From the NCBI RefSeq assembly GCF_014192415.1, contig NZ_JACHXY010000001.1, forward strand, positions 434,001-498,000: a stretch of 64,000 bases of DNA, written 5' to 3'. A model generated the notes under the pieces. It had not been told where the DNA came from. It saw only the letters and a list, made by a program, of their open reading frames with translations, and did no database searches. The position numbers and the translations under genes are program-made. Below, piece after piece: positions 30,155 through 39,401 of the stretch. How positions within the stretch are numbered: the stretch's first letter is position 1; each line of letters opens with the position of its first letter. Source of the DNA: Microbacterium proteolyticum (GTDB taxonomy: Bacteria > Actinomycetota > Actinomycetes > Actinomycetales > Microbacteriaceae).

Positions 30155-32521
30155 TCAACGGATCTGCGACATGACGCTCCACCCGATGCCCGCAAGCACC
30201 TTGTCGCCCTGCCAGCCGCCGCCGCCGTCGCCGCGATAAAGGAAGAGGTCGCCGTTGGAGGCCCGGCCCAGCACATCCGGTCCGCCGGATCCGTCGAAGT
30301 TCCCGGGGCTGAAGACGGTGCCGAAGACATTCCAGCCGGTGCCGATCTGCCTGATCGACCCCCAGTTGCCGCGCCCGTCGGCACCGTACATCCACAGCGT
30401 GCCGTCGGTACGGCGTGCGATGAAGTCATTGACCCGGTCGCCGTCGACGTCGCCCGCCGCGGAGAGGGAATCGATGATTCCCCAGCCGAAACCGATGGGC
30501 TGGGCCTGGTCGATCAACCACCCGCCCATTCCGTCGCCACGGTAGAGCTGCAGCCCTCCCGAGGCGTCGCGGGCTACGACGTCCACGCGGCGGTCGCCGT
30601 CGAAATCGATGCCACCGGTTACTATCCCGAATCCGCTCCACCCGCTACCGATCGTCGTCGGCTTTTCGAACGTTCCGTCCCCCTTGCCGCGCAGCAATTG
30701 GAAGGTGCCGTCACTCGCGATACGGCCGAGATCCGCGCGACCGTCGCCGGTGAAATCGCCCAGGGGCACGATCTTCGCCGAACCCCACTTGGCATCCACT
30801 TGAATGGGGCCCAGCCAGCCGCCCGAGCCGTTTCCGGGGTAGACGCTCATCACACCCTTACTCGACACGGCGACCACGTCGCTCAGGCCGTCGCCGGTAA
30901 GGTCTCCCGCTCCGCCGGGGAACGATCTGCGCCAACCCGGCCGGGCCCCCTCGCTCGTGACGACACTCATTACCGACCAACCGCTGCCGACCGGTGCGCT
31001 CGCACGACTGAAAGTGCCGTTGTTGCCACCGGCGTAGGCCCACATCACACCCGACCTGTCGACGGCGAGGATGTCGCCGGGGCCGTCTCCGGTGAAGTCA
31101 CCGGGCATGAGGATGATCCTCATGGCGTCCCATCCACCGCCGAGATAATCCCGGCCGTCGCGGAACCCGCCCTTGCCGTCACCACGGTAGCTCCACAGTG
31201 CTCCGGAGTCGTCCCGCGCGAGCAGGTCCGGCGCACCGTCGCCGGTGATGTCGGAGCCGCCGACGAAGGCGGTGTATCCGGTCCAGCCGCTTCCGACCTG
31301 ACGAGGCGCGGCGAAAGTTCCGTAGCCGGTCCCCTTCCAGAACAGCAGCCGTCCGTCCTTCGTCGTCGTGTACACGTCGGGGGCACCGTCACCGTCGGCG
31401 TCTCCAGCCGCGCTGATGAACGGGGCGTCCGACCAGTCGACGTCGATGCGTTTGGGAGGTAGATCGTTGCCCTGCTCGGCGAGGGGACGCAGCCAAACCG
31501 TCTTGGCCTCGTCGATCACGATCATGTCGCGCCGCCCGTCACCGTCGAAGTCGCCCATCGACAAGACGCGGTCCGTGCCGGCTACACCCCCGGCGGTGCG
31601 GACACGGGCTCCCCACGCGCTGTTCTTGAAGGGGTACGACAGCACACTCCCCGAAGCGTCCACCGCCACTACCGACGGATCCTCTCCGTACTGCGGCAGT
31701 TTCGGCGTATACCGCGTCGAGCCGAACCAGTCCGTGAACGTGCGCCAGAAGTTGCGATTGCCGTAGGCCGAGCAGCCGTCACCCGTGCCGTAGAGGTTGT
31801 TCAGCGCCGCCTGATTCGGGACGTACGGCGTGTAGATGTAGAGCCCTGCCGTCGCCTGATTCTCGATGTAGACGCGCTGCGTTCCGCAATTGCCGTTGGG
31901 GTTGTACAGGATGTTGTTGTAGCGGCCCGCCTGATAACCCCACGAGGTCGGGGAGAGCCGGTAGATCTCGAACTGCCGCGCGGCGTAGTACACCTGGTAG
32001 AAGAAGCCGGAGGTCGAGGCGTCGCAGGGGGCGGTGTCGGGGCAGCCCTGACCGGTGGCGGCGGAGTAGTTCCACGCCGACGGCGACGTGGAGGTGATGA
32101 GGCCCTGCTCTTTCTGGAGCAGGACGAGGAGGCTCTTCTGGCTGATGCCGCACGAGCGGGCGACGCGGTCGATGATGGTCGACGCGCTCTCGTTCGCCCG
32201 CCCGGAGTATCCGTCGCAGTAGCGGTCGGCGGGTCTGTTGTCGGTGTTCTGGCGATAGTCCTTGATGCAGGTGTAGCCCGACTGACACGAGCGCACCTGG
32301 CGCTCCATGAACGTCTGGATCTCACCCGAGCTCATCGCGTTGCTGTCGTAGAAGACCGCGTCGTCGATGATGTTGCCCGCGTTCCAGTCCGCCGCGTTCG
32401 CGGCCGAGGCCGACGAGGTCGGCGAGACGGTGGCGGGGAGCGCGACGAGCACCGCCAGGGCGCAGGCCCAGATGGTGATGAACGCCGCCGCGCGCCGACC
32501 GAGGGTCGTCGCGCGGGTCAC
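30155..32521 (-). CDS. Secreted FG-GAP/VCBS-repeat protein
   Basis: 788 residues with a signal peptide (twin Arg, then FITIWACALAVLVALP, cleavage likely near residue 43). The middle part (about 45-290) has several Cys residues and no recognised fold: NIIDDAVFYDSNAMSSGEIQ and QKEQGLITSTSPSAWNYSAA. From about residue 310 to the end there are at least nine FG-GAP-like units, each with a calcium-site signature such as DFDGDGRRD, DADGDGAPD, DITGDGAPD, DFTGDGRAD and DFDGDRRVD. Together they would form a beta-propeller. The GTG at 32521 overlaps the lipoprotein stop (GTGA). A role in binding or handling the wall glycan is inferred only from location. Confidence 0.85.
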   Translation of the reverse strand: MTRATTLGRRAAAFITIWACALAVLVALPATVSPTSSASAANAADWNAGNIIDDAVFYDSNAMSSGEIQTFMERQVRSCQSGYTCIKDYRQNTDNRPADRYCDGYSGRANESASTIIDRVARSCGISQKSLLVLLQKEQGLITSTSPSAWNYSAATGQGCPDTAPCDASTSGFFYQVYYAARQFEIYRLSPTSWGYQAGRYNNILYNPNGNCGTQRVYIENQATAGLYIYTPYVPNQAALNNLYGTGDGCSAYGNRNFWRTFTDWFGSTRYTPKLPQYGEDPSVVAVDASGSVLSYPFKNSAWGARVRTAGGVAGTDRVLSMGDFDGDGRRDMIVIDEAKTVWLRPLAEQGNDLPPKRIDVDWSDAPFISAAGDADGDGAPDVYTTTKDGRLLFWKGTGYGTFAAPRQVGSGWTGYTAFVGGSDITGDGAPDLLARDDSGALWSYRGDGKGGFRDGRDYLGGGWDAMRIILMPGDFTGDGPGDILAVDRSGVMWAYAGGNNGTFSRASAPVGSGWSVMSVVTSEGARPGWRRSFPGGAGDLTGDGLSDVVAVSSKGVMSVYPGNGSGGWLGPIQVDAKWGSAKIVPLGDFTGDGRADLGRIASDGTFQLLRGKGDGTFEKPTTIGSGWSGFGIVTGGIDFDGDRRVDVVARDASGGLQLYRGDGMGGWLIDQAQPIGFGWGIIDSLSAAGDVDGDRVNDFIARRTDGTLWMYGADGRGNWGSIRQIGTGWNVFGTVFSPGNFDGSGGPDVLGRASNGDLFLYRGDGGGGWQGDKVLAGIGWSVMSQIR

Positions 32522-33039
32522 GCGGCGGGCTCGACCGTCGTGAGCGACGATTCGGCCCGCGTCGTCGCCGATGCGTACAACACCGTGAAGGCGACGTCTT
32601 CGGCGGGTCCCGCGACCTCGACGGACATCACCCCGCAATAGGTGACGTCCTTGCCCTCGGTCGCCTCCGTCGCCACGCTGGCACCGCTCGATGGCACCGT
32701 GAGGGTGCACACGCCCCCGGACTCCGCCACCTCGGGCACCATGGCCGTGACTTCGAGACGGCCGTCGCGGATCTCCGACGTCACGATGAGGATCTGACCG
32801 TTGAACGGCTCATCCGTCGCGGGCGTCGCCTGGGGGCTCGGGTCGGGCGAGGCGGCACCGGTCGGCGTCGGGGACGCGGACACCGTCGCGGACGTGTCCG
32901 GGGTGGGGCTGGGAGCCACGGATCCCCCCGCCGTGGCACAGGCCGAGAGCAGCGCGAGGCCCGCCACGATCACTCCGGGGAGCACGACACGGCGATGCCG
33001 GGACGGGCGGGGGACGACGGCGTCGATGACGTGCTTCAC
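32518..33039 (-). CDS. Putative secreted lipoprotein of unknown function
   Basis: 173 residues. The N-terminal signal VVLPGVIVAGLALLSAC ends in a lipobox (L-S-A-C) that would be lipidated at the Cys. A Pro/Ser/Thr-rich linker of about 45 residues follows, then a small beta-rich domain (GQILIVTSEIRDGRLEVTAM, and two Cys, one in GGVCTLTV and one in VTYCGVM, that could form a disulfide). I do not recognise the domain. It is translationally coupled to the FG-GAP protein by a GTGA overlap, so the two probably work together at the cell surface. A CATACT box lies 6 bases before its GTG. Confidence 0.75.
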   Translation of the reverse strand: MKHVIDAVVPRPSRHRRVVLPGVIVAGLALLSACATAGGSVAPSPTPDTSATVSASPTPTGAASPDPSPQATPATDEPFNGQILIVTSEIRDGRLEVTAMVPEVAESGGVCTLTVPSSGASVATEATEGKDVTYCGVMSVEVAGPAEDVAFTVLYASATTRAESSLTTVEPAA

Positions 33040-33099
33040 GCGATCAGTATGAATGATCGCACCGCTGACGTCACTGCCGAACCGGGTGCGCCGCCGTCG

Positions 33100-34038
33100 T
33101 CACCGTCGTCCGACGCGGCGACGGAGCCGCCGGAGTCGCGACCAGACCGGCTGATGCGCGTCGAGTTCGCGACGCAGATCGTCCTGGATCCGCGCGCGCA
33201 GAGTCCGCTCCAGCTCGTCGACACGGGCGTCGATGTGCCTCGCGGTCTCCTCGTGCAACGAGGCGAGGTACAGCGGCAACCCGTCGCCCTCCCGGCGCAC
33301 CCACTCCGCCAGCGATCGGTCGCGCACGCGTGCGTCGTCTGCGGCGTGTTCTTCGGTCAGGGCGAACATGCTGTTGGCATCCCGGCCCGTGGCATCCGGT
33401 CGCTGCGTCCAGAAGGCGAGCGCCTCGCCGGGAAGGAAACCGATGCCGCCGGCTCGCAGGATGCGCAGATAGAGGTCCCAGTCCTCCACGGCGTCGAGGG
33501 TCTCGTCATACCAACCGACCTCGTCGTGTAGAGCGCGACGATAGAGCACCGAGATCGGGACCGCGCGGTTGACGCTGAGCATCTCGGTGAGGGAGATGCG
33601 CTGCATGCCGGCCCAGAACGGAGCTCGCCCCACCTCCACCCACGTTCCCGCGCGGTTCTCTTCGTAGACGATCTCGGTGGGCACGGCGACGGCCGCGTCG
33701 GACGAGGTGTCGTCGAGCCAGGCCACCGTCCGCGAAAGGAACTCCGGGTGCCAGCGATCGTCGTCGTCGTGCAGCACGACGTACTCCGTCTCCGCCTCGC
33801 GGACGCCGAGGTTGGCGGCGACGCACCGTCCGCCGTCGCCGGCGGCGATGTGGAGGACCGTCGCGGCTGGCAGCTCCGAGGCGGCGACCACGTCATCGAC
33901 TTCGGCGGGATCACCGCCGTCGTTGACGACGACGACGCGGAAGGAGCGGAAGGACTGCGCCGCGATGTCGTCGAGCGCCCTGCGAAGGAATTCCGGCCGC
34001 TGCCGGGTGCGGACGACGATCCCGACGCGCTCTGTCAT
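33100..34038 (-). CDS. Family 2 glycosyltransferase
   Basis: 312 residues. The GT-A domain opens with GIVVRTRQRPEFLRRALDDI, followed by VVVNDGGDPAEVDD, the metal site VLHDDDDRWHPEFL and LDAVEDWDLYLRIL. This is a standard polysaccharide GT2 of the WcaA type. The C-terminal 60 residues are a charged, helix-prone tail (RHIDARVDELERTLRARIQD) that may mediate oligomerisation. No membrane segment is seen. A TAAGCT box stands 7 bases before the ATG, so it probably has its own leaderless transcript apart from the GT4 gene upstream. Confidence 0.88.
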   Translation of the reverse strand: MTERVGIVVRTRQRPEFLRRALDDIAAQSFRSFRVVVVNDGGDPAEVDDVVAASELPAATVLHIAAGDGGRCVAANLGVREAETEYVVLHDDDDRWHPEFLSRTVAWLDDTSSDAAVAVPTEIVYEENRAGTWVEVGRAPFWAGMQRISLTEMLSVNRAVPISVLYRRALHDEVGWYDETLDAVEDWDLYLRILRAGGIGFLPGEALAFWTQRPDATGRDANSMFALTEEHAADDARVRDRSLAEWVRREGDGLPLYLASLHEETARHIDARVDELERTLRARIQDDLRRELDAHQPVWSRLRRLRRRVGRR

Positions 34039-34045
34039 GGTGACG

Positions 34046-34051
34046 AGCTTA
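34046..34051 (-). promoter_or_regulatory. -10 box, leaderless type (TAAGCT)
   Basis: Minus-strand TAAGCT, then 7 bases, then the ATG at 34038. It separates transcription of this GT2 from the LCP-GT4 pair upstream. Confidence 0.55.
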
Positions 34052-34089
34052 TTGCGGTGAGCAACCGGCGCCGTTCAGCGCGGACCCCG

Positions 34090-35193
34090 TTACAACTCCG
34101 CGTGCAACGCCCACACGCGCTCCGCCGCTGCGTTCCAGGCGAAGCCCTTCGCGCGGTCGCCGGCGAGCACGCGCAGCCGCTCGGCATCCTCGCCCAGAGC
34201 ACGGGAGAGTGCGTCGCCGAGGTCGTCGGGGGCGGCGTAGGCGGCCGCGTCCGCGAGCACCTCGCGGTGCACCGGGCTGTCGACCGCGACGATCGGTACC
34301 CCGACGGCGAGGGCGTCGACCGCGCGCCACGGCCAGTCGGTGCGGCCGCACGCTGCGATGAACGCGGCCGCATGGGAGAGCACGGCGGCCCGATCCCACC
34401 GGTCGAGGGTTCCGCGGCTGTGCACGCGCGCCTCGGCGAGGCCGGCGGCGGCGGCGATGTCGGCGACGGCGGGTTCCTCCCCCTCGGGCACGTCGAGCAC
34501 GACGACGTCGCCGTCCCACTTCGCCCCGACGACCGCGGCGAAGGCGGCGGCGAGCGCGTCGGACGGCGCCGACCCGCCGGCGAGCGCGAGGAACGACGAC
34601 GGCAGGTCGAGGGCGCGGAGGCGCCCCACGGCATCCGAGGGCACGCGGAGGCCGGCGGCGGGAGCGCCGCCGATGACGCGCACCTTCTTCGACAGCTTGC
34701 TCTTCGCCAGCTCGGTCAGGCGCGCCGCCATGGCGTGGGTGGGCACGATGACGGCGTCGGCGTGCTTGGTCACGCGCGACAGCAGGGCCCGGCAGGCGAG
34801 GATCTCGGCCTTCGGCAGCTCGTCCGGCGTCTCCCACGCCCGCAGCTCCCACAGGGTGACGACGATCTGGTGCGTCTCGTTGACGCGATCGTGCCGCACG
34901 AGCGGGGCCAGCGCCGTCGGCGAGTGGATCAGGCCCCTGCCGATACCGGGGGTGACACCGAGCTGCCAGGATGCCGCGAGCTCGCGTCGGCGCACGGCCA
35001 GCCGCGTCTCGGAGCTGAGCCCGGTCACGGCGGCGTCGTCGGGGATGCCCGGGGCGGGGACGATCGCCGAGACGTCGCACCCGCGGGGAGCTGTGGCGAT
35101 GAGGGCCTCGGTGAGCGACGCCGATGCTTCGGCGAGGTCGGGCGAGGTCGGCGAGACGAGCTGGTCGAGCACGACGCGGAGGGTGACGGTCAC
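34090..35193 (-). CDS. Family 4 glycosyltransferase
   Basis: 367 residues of GT-B type but with weaker motifs than the other GT4 enzymes here. Residues 130-165 hold HADAVIVPTHAMAARLTELA, the donor domain begins around SSFLALAGGSAPSDALAAAF, and WPWRAVDALAVGVPIVAVDS replaces the usual E-x7-E region with a single acidic residue. Loss of the first glutamate may mean an altered donor or reduced activity. The GTG at 35193 overlaps the stop of the LCP gene (GTGA); the longer frame is antisense. It is coupled to the LCP ligase, so it probably acts late in the same glycan pathway. Confidence 0.8.
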   Translation of the reverse strand: MTVTLRVVLDQLVSPTSPDLAEASASLTEALIATAPRGCDVSAIVPAPGIPDDAAVTGLSSETRLAVRRRELAASWQLGVTPGIGRGLIHSPTALAPLVRHDRVNETHQIVVTLWELRAWETPDELPKAEILACRALLSRVTKHADAVIVPTHAMAARLTELAKSKLSKKVRVIGGAPAAGLRVPSDAVGRLRALDLPSSFLALAGGSAPSDALAAAFAAVVGAKWDGDVVVLDVPEGEEPAVADIAAAAGLAEARVHSRGTLDRWDRAAVLSHAAAFIAACGRTDWPWRAVDALAVGVPIVAVDSPVHREVLADAAAYAAPDDLGDALSRALGEDAERLRVLAGDRAKGFAWNAAAERVWALHAEL

Positions 35194-36653
35194 GGTGCCG
35201 GCTCCTCGGTCGCGGTCGCCGGGTGAAGTGCGTCGCGCACCATCTGCTGCACCTGGGCGTAGTCCGGGTCGTACTCGTCGACGCCGCCCTCGGGGGTGAG
35301 CTCGAGGGTGTTGATGGGCTGATCCTTCGCCTTCAGCGCGAGATCGACGAGCGTGGGGGCTATCAGGCTCTGCGGCAGGTCGGTCTGGACGATATTCGTG
35401 CTGGACTCGGCGACCTGCTGGAACCGCGTCAGCACGTTCTGCGGCGTGAACTGGGCGAGGATCGCCTCCTGCAGCTCGCGCTGGCGGCGCATGCGGTCGA
35501 AGTCGCTCGTGGTGTAGCGCGACCGCGCGTACCACTGCGCCGTGTCGCCGTCCATCTTCTGCGCGCCGGGCTCGATCCAGCCGAACGCCCAGTCGTCGAC
35601 GGGCTGGCCGTCGTACGCGGGGCCGCCCTTGGGCAGTCGCTCCTGCACCGTGATGTCGACGCCGCCGAGGGCGTCGATCACGTCGGCGAAGCCCTTCATA
35701 TCGATGAGCACGTAGTAGGGGATCTGGATGCCGAGGATGCCCTCAGCGGCATCCTTTGTCGCTTCGATCCCCGGCTCGGAGGCATTCGCGCGCGCATCGG
35801 GGTACAGCGCGTCGCCGTTCTGGCACACCTCGACCTCGGTGCGGAGCTGGTTCACACCGCTCCCCCATCCGCAGGTGGGGTCCGCGTAGCCCTGGTGACC
35901 GTCGGGGTACTTGTCCTGCATGGGCCCGGGCGCGAACGGGAAGTGGGGCATGTCGCGCGGGATGCCGGTGATCGTCGTCGCACCGGTGTCGGCGTTGATC
36001 GACACGACCGAGATGCTGTCGAAGCGCATCGAATCGCGCCCCTCGCCGGAGTCCGCTCCGAGCAGCAGGATGTTGTAGTACCCGTCGGACGGCGGCACGA
36101 TCGGCCCCGACTGGGCGAAGAGCGACGACAACGCGTCGCGCGTGCTCCCCGCGATCTGCGCCGCATACGCCGCCCCCGAACCCGAGAGCACCAGGAGCAC
36201 CACCGCCACGACGGCCATGGCGACCCGCGCCAACGGCCCCACCCGCACGAGGCGCACGAGCCGGAGCGTGTCGATGGTCAGCACGATCCACAGCGCCACG
36301 TAGGCGAGGAGGGCGATCTGCACGACCGTCAGTGGCAGCGGCCGGAGGGCCGAGAGGAAGTCGGGCAGGAACGACCCGGTCACGAAGGTGAACAGACCCG
36401 TCGGCCACAGCAGCCCCGTCAACGCGCCGAGCGCGATCAGCGTCCACATGAAGAGGGTCGCGCCGAGGCCGATGCGGCCGAGCCGGCGATTGCCTGCCAG
36501 CACCTGCGCCGACCCGGGGATCAGGAAATTGAGCACGACGAGCCACCAGCCGCGACGCGTCATGACCTCGGAGGAGGTGGCGTCGGGATTGCGCAGCGGT
36601 CGGGATTCGATGGCCCGAGCCGGCGTGCCGGGCCGGGCGGCGGTGAGCGTCAC
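35190..36653 (-). CDS. LCP-family (LytR-CpsA-Psr) wall-polymer ligase
   Basis: 487 residues. Four membrane helices lie in the first 165 residues, more than in the simplest LCP proteins. The extracellular LCP domain begins near residue 192: [20 protein letters not shown] (195-214) and TITGIPRDM (227-235) carry the conserved Asp/Arg residues that handle the pyrophosphate, and [12 protein letters not shown] lies further on. Family members transfer undecaprenyl-pyrophosphate-linked glycans to peptidoglycan. Its place at the end of the glycan locus fits attachment of this polymer. It overlaps purE by 4 bases, an odd coupling of a purine gene to a wall gene. Confidence 0.94.
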   Translation of the reverse strand: MTLTAARPGTPARAIESRPLRNPDATSSEVMTRRGWWLVVLNFLIPGSAQVLAGNRRLGRIGLGATLFMWTLIALGALTGLLWPTGLFTFVTGSFLPDFLSALRPLPLTVVQIALLAYVALWIVLTIDTLRLVRLVRVGPLARVAMAVVAVVLLVLSGSGAAYAAQIAGSTRDALSSLFAQSGPIVPPSDGYYNILLLGADSGEGRDSMRFDSISVVSINADTGATTITGIPRDMPHFPFAPGPMQDKYPDGHQGYADPTCGWGSGVNQLRTEVEVCQNGDALYPDARANASEPGIEATKDAAEGILGIQIPYYVLIDMKGFADVIDALGGVDITVQERLPKGGPAYDGQPVDDWAFGWIEPGAQKMDGDTAQWYARSRYTTSDFDRMRRQRELQEAILAQFTPQNVLTRFQQVAESSTNIVQTDLPQSLIAPTLVDLALKAKDQPINTLELTPEGGVDEYDPDYAQVQQMVRDALHPATATEEPAP

Positions 36654-37165
36654 AGGGAGTCCTTGAGGCGGCGGTTCTTCTCCTCGACCTGCGCCTCCAG
36701 GTCTTTCGCGTAGGCCTCGACGCTCTCGGCGAGGGCGGCGTCTGCGCTGCCGAGGATGCGAGCGGCGAGGAGGCCCGCGTTCTTCGCGCCGTTGATCGAG
36801 ACCGTGGCGACCGGGATGCCGGCGGGCATCTGGACGATGCTCAACAGCGAGTCCAGACCGTCGAGTGTCGCCAACTGGACGGGCACGCCGATGACGGGGA
36901 GTGCGGTGACGGATGCCAGCATGCCCGGCAGATGCGCGGCGCCGCCGGCGCCGGCGATGATGGCGCGAAGACCCCGGTCGCGCGCTTCACGGCCGTACCG
37001 CACGAGCTTGTCGGGGGTGCGGTGTGCGGAGACCACCTCGACCTCGTGCGGGATACCGAACTCCGTCAGCACCTGGGAGGCGTCGCTCATCACGCGCCAA
37101 TCGGAGTCGGAGCCCATGACGACGCCGACCACGGGCGTCTCGGAAGAATGCAGCGGCCGGGTCAC
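36650..37165 (-). CDS. purE: N5-carboxyaminoimidazole ribonucleotide mutase
   Basis: 171 residues, converting N5-CAIR to CAIR in purine synthesis with Pur[15 protein letters not shown] (13-26) is the phosphate-binding start, with [12 protein letters not shown] carrying the catalytic His. [13 protein letters not shown] and [16 protein letters not shown] follow. The last 30 residues ([20 protein letters not shown]) form a charged helix that is a common extension. A TAGCCT box precedes the GTG by 6 bases, so purE can be transcribed apart from purK. Confidence 0.96.
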   Translation of the reverse strand: MTRPLHSSETPVVGVVMGSDSDWRVMSDASQVLTEFGIPHEVEVVSAHRTPDKLVRYGREARDRGLRAIIAGAGGAAHLPGMLASVTALPVIGVPVQLATLDGLDSLLSIVQMPAGIPVATVSINGAKNAGLLAARILGSADAALAESVEAYAKDLEAQVEEKNRRLKDSL

Positions 37166-37171
37166 CGGTCC

Positions 37172-37177
37172 AGGCTA
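37172..37177 (-). promoter_or_regulatory. -10 box, leaderless type (TAGCCT)
   Basis: Minus-strand TAGCCT followed by 6 bases and the purE GTG at 37165. It lies in the 53-base gap after purK. Confidence 0.55.
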
Positions 37178-37218
37178 GGCGCGCTCGCTGGAAGATCGCG
37201 GAACGGCACGCGACACGA

Positions 37219-38352
37219 TCAGTCGAAGAACGAAGCCGCACCCCGTGCTTCGTAGACGATCTCGTCGAGATCGCCGCCGACGACGTTGACGTGCCCGACC
37301 TTGCGCCCGGGGCGCGGCGCCTTGCCGTAGGTGTGGATCTTGGCTGAAGGATGCGCGGCCATCGCCGCGGGGAACCGTTCGGCGAGACCGCCTTCGGCGG
37401 GGCCACCCAGGACGTTGATCATGACCGACCACGGGGCGACGGCATCCGTCGAGCCCAGCGGCAGGTCGAGCACGGCGCGTAGGTGCTGCTCGAACTGGCT
37501 CGTGACGGCGCCGTCCTGCGTCCAGTGGCCGCTGTTGTGCGGGCGCATGGCGAGCTCGTTGATGAGGATGCGCTGGTCGCTCGTCTCGAACAGCTCCACC
37601 GCGAGCATGCCGGTGACACCGAGCCCCTCGGCCACGGCGACCCCGATCTCGGCCGCGACGCGCTGCACCCGGTCGTCGGCGCGGGGAGCCGGGGCGATGA
37701 CCTCGGCGCACACGCCGCCGCGCTGCACGGTCTCGACGATCGGGTAGGCCCGCACGTCTCCCGACGGACGGCGAGCGACCTGCTGCGCGAGCTCGCGCGT
37801 GAAGTCGACCAGCTCCTCGACGAGCAGCGACCCGCCGCCGGCGTCTTCCGCGAGGGCGGCGAACCAGTCGTCCGCCTCGGTCGCCGCCGAGACGACGCGC
37901 ACGCCCTTGCCGTCGTACCCGCCGCGCGGGGTCTTGACCACGGCGCGACCGCCGTGGGCGTCGAGGAAGTCCTGCAGCGCGGCGGCGTCGGACACGGCCG
38001 CCCAGTCGGGCTGCGGCAGGCCGAGCTCGGCCATTCGTGCACGCATGACGAGCTTGTCCTGCGCAACGCCGAGGGGGACGGGGCCGGGGTGCACGGCGAC
38101 ACCCGCCTGGACGAGGGCGGCCAGTACGTCCTGCGGCACGTGCTCGTGGTCGAAGGTGATCACGTCGACGTCACGGGCGAAGGCCAGCACGGTGTCGGCG
38201 TCGCGGTAGTCGCCGACGGCGGTGGCGGCGAGCGCCGCCGACATGCCCTCGTCTTCCGCGAGGACGCGGATCTCGATGCCCAACTCGACGGCGGGCGCGA
38301 TCATCATCCGCGCCAGCTGTCCGCCACCGACCACTCCGACTCGCAGCGCCAT
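37219..38352 (-). CDS. purK: N5-carboxyaminoimidazole ribonucleotide synthase
   Basis: 377-residue ATP-grasp enzyme using AIR, bicarbonate and ATP to make N5-CAIR, the substrate of PurE. VGVVGGGQLARMMIAPAVEL is the N-terminal signature. VVKTPRGGYDGKGVRVV is the ATP-grasp loop, and INELAMRPHNSGHWTQDGA with TSQFEQHLRA completes the active site. The ATG at 38352 has AAGGAG seven bases upstream; the longer frame runs into the repeat region. A 429-base non-coding gap separates it from the PH-domain gene. Confidence 0.96.
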   Translation of the reverse strand: MALRVGVVGGGQLARMMIAPAVELGIEIRVLAEDEGMSAALAATAVGDYRDADTVLAFARDVDVITFDHEHVPQDVLAALVQAGVAVHPGPVPLGVAQDKLVMRARMAELGLPQPDWAAVSDAAALQDFLDAHGGRAVVKTPRGGYDGKGVRVVSAATEADDWFAALAEDAGGGSLLVEELVDFTRELAQQVARRPSGDVRAYPIVETVQRGGVCAEVIAPAPRADDRVQRVAAEIGVAVAEGLGVTGMLAVELFETSDQRILINELAMRPHNSGHWTQDGAVTSQFEQHLRAVLDLPLGSTDAVAPWSVMINVLGGPAEGGLAERFPAAMAAHPSAKIHTYGKAPRPGRKVGHVNVVGGDLDEIVYEARGAASFFD

Positions 38353-38417
38353 GCCGCTCCTTCCGTCGGCATCCATTCTGTCGGCACGGCCGCGGGGGCG
38401 CGAGCCGGCCGCTCCCC

Positions 38418-38732
38418 GACACAACGCAGGAGTTCCCACCGCCTCCGGGGCGGGCAGGTCCACCGCGGTCCCCCGCACGGCTGTCTTCCTGCGTCATGTC
38501 GCCAGCTATCGAGCCGGGAGGCCGGGCGACGGGCGCACCATGGAGGACACAACGCAGGAGATGGACGCCGGCCTTGCGCTCGAAGAGCCGTCATCCTGGG
38601 CCGGGCGACCAGGATCTCCTGCGTTGTGTCCCCATCCGGCGGGACAGGCGGGACAAGCGGGGCGGGCGGCGGCGGGGCGGGCGGCGGAGGCCGGTCAGGG
38701 CCGGGCGACCAGGATCTCCTGCGTTGTGTCCC
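38418..38732. repeat. Cluster of an 18-base intergenic repeat (family A)
   Basis: The 14-base core ACACAACGCAGGAG occurs four times. It is on the plus strand at 38419-38432 and 38549-38560 (extended to an 18-mer at 38545-38562), and in reverse orientation within 38613-38630 and 38713-38730. A diverged version lies near 38487-38503. The two reverse copies sit in a 32-base direct repeat exactly 100 bases apart (38601-38632 and 38701-38732). The middle pair forms an inverted repeat with a 50-base spacer. The whole 38353-38780 gap between purK and the PH-domain gene holds only this cluster and GC-rich tracts; I see no gene in it. Confidence 0.85.
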
Positions 38733-38780
38733 GACCTGACAGGACAGGCCAGGGCGGGCGGCGGCGGGGAGGGCGGCAGG

Positions 38781-39335
38781 TCAGGGGCCGACGGAGCCCG
38801 ACCCGAACGTCTGCGCGTCGCGGTGGGCCAGGATCTGGTTCACCTCGACCTGATCGACGAGGGTCTCGTGCACGAGGACCGCGTTCGGGACGTTCTTCAG
38901 TCGCAGCGCCGGCTCCACGCCATTGGACAGTGTCAGTGTTCCCGCGCCCCACATCCGCTGCAGGATGCCGCGACGCAGCTGGATCGCGTACCCGCGCACG
39001 TGCGAGATCTCGCGTCGATTCGCGCCGAAAGGCCCCGACCGCTCGATCACGCGCCTCGTGGTGATCGTCCACGTGCGCGACAGCCAGAAGAAGAAGGGGA
39101 TCACGACGAGCAGCAGCACAAGCGCGCCCGCCGTCGTCAGCAGCATCCAATTCTCGTACGGAGCCGGGAGGTTGTCGTAGAAGTAGGCCGTGGCTCCGGC
39201 CGTGGCGATCAGCACGAGCGCCGACCAGAAGAGTCGCCGCGCGTGCGACCGCAGCCGCGCGATGCGTAGTTCGGGTGCGGCCGCTCCCGGCGCCGGCATG
39301 CGCGGGCGTCCGAGGGGGGTCGAGGGCTGACTCAC
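38781..39335 (-). CDS. PH-domain (bPH2) membrane protein
   Basis: 184 residues. Two membrane helices (about 37-55 and 65-86: LFWSALVLIATAGATAYF and TTAGALVLLLVVIPFFFWL) are followed by a bacterial pleckstrin-homology-like domain with WTITTRRVIERSGPFGANRR and ISHVRGYAIQLRRGILQRMW. Such proteins are common and mostly uncharacterised, and membrane-associated. The GTG at 39335 is preceded 6 bases away by a CACAAT box. The gene lies between birA and purK and shares a strand with both but no obvious function. Confidence 0.88.
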   Translation of the reverse strand: MSQPSTPLGRPRMPAPGAAAPELRIARLRSHARRLFWSALVLIATAGATAYFYDNLPAPYENWMLLTTAGALVLLLVVIPFFFWLSRTWTITTRRVIERSGPFGANRREISHVRGYAIQLRRGILQRMWGAGTLTLSNGVEPALRLKNVPNAVLVHETLVDQVEVNQILAHRDAQTFGSGSVGP

Positions 39336-39401
39336 GCTCCCATTGTGCGGCGTCGGGCGGGCGGGCGCCCGGTGCCACGCGGAGGTCGAGGGGGCCGCGC
39401 C

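Noticed and set aside
38418..38732. CRISPR array or riboswitch
   Set aside because: Repeats are in both orientations with irregular spacing, no cas genes are present, and no conserved aptamer is visible.
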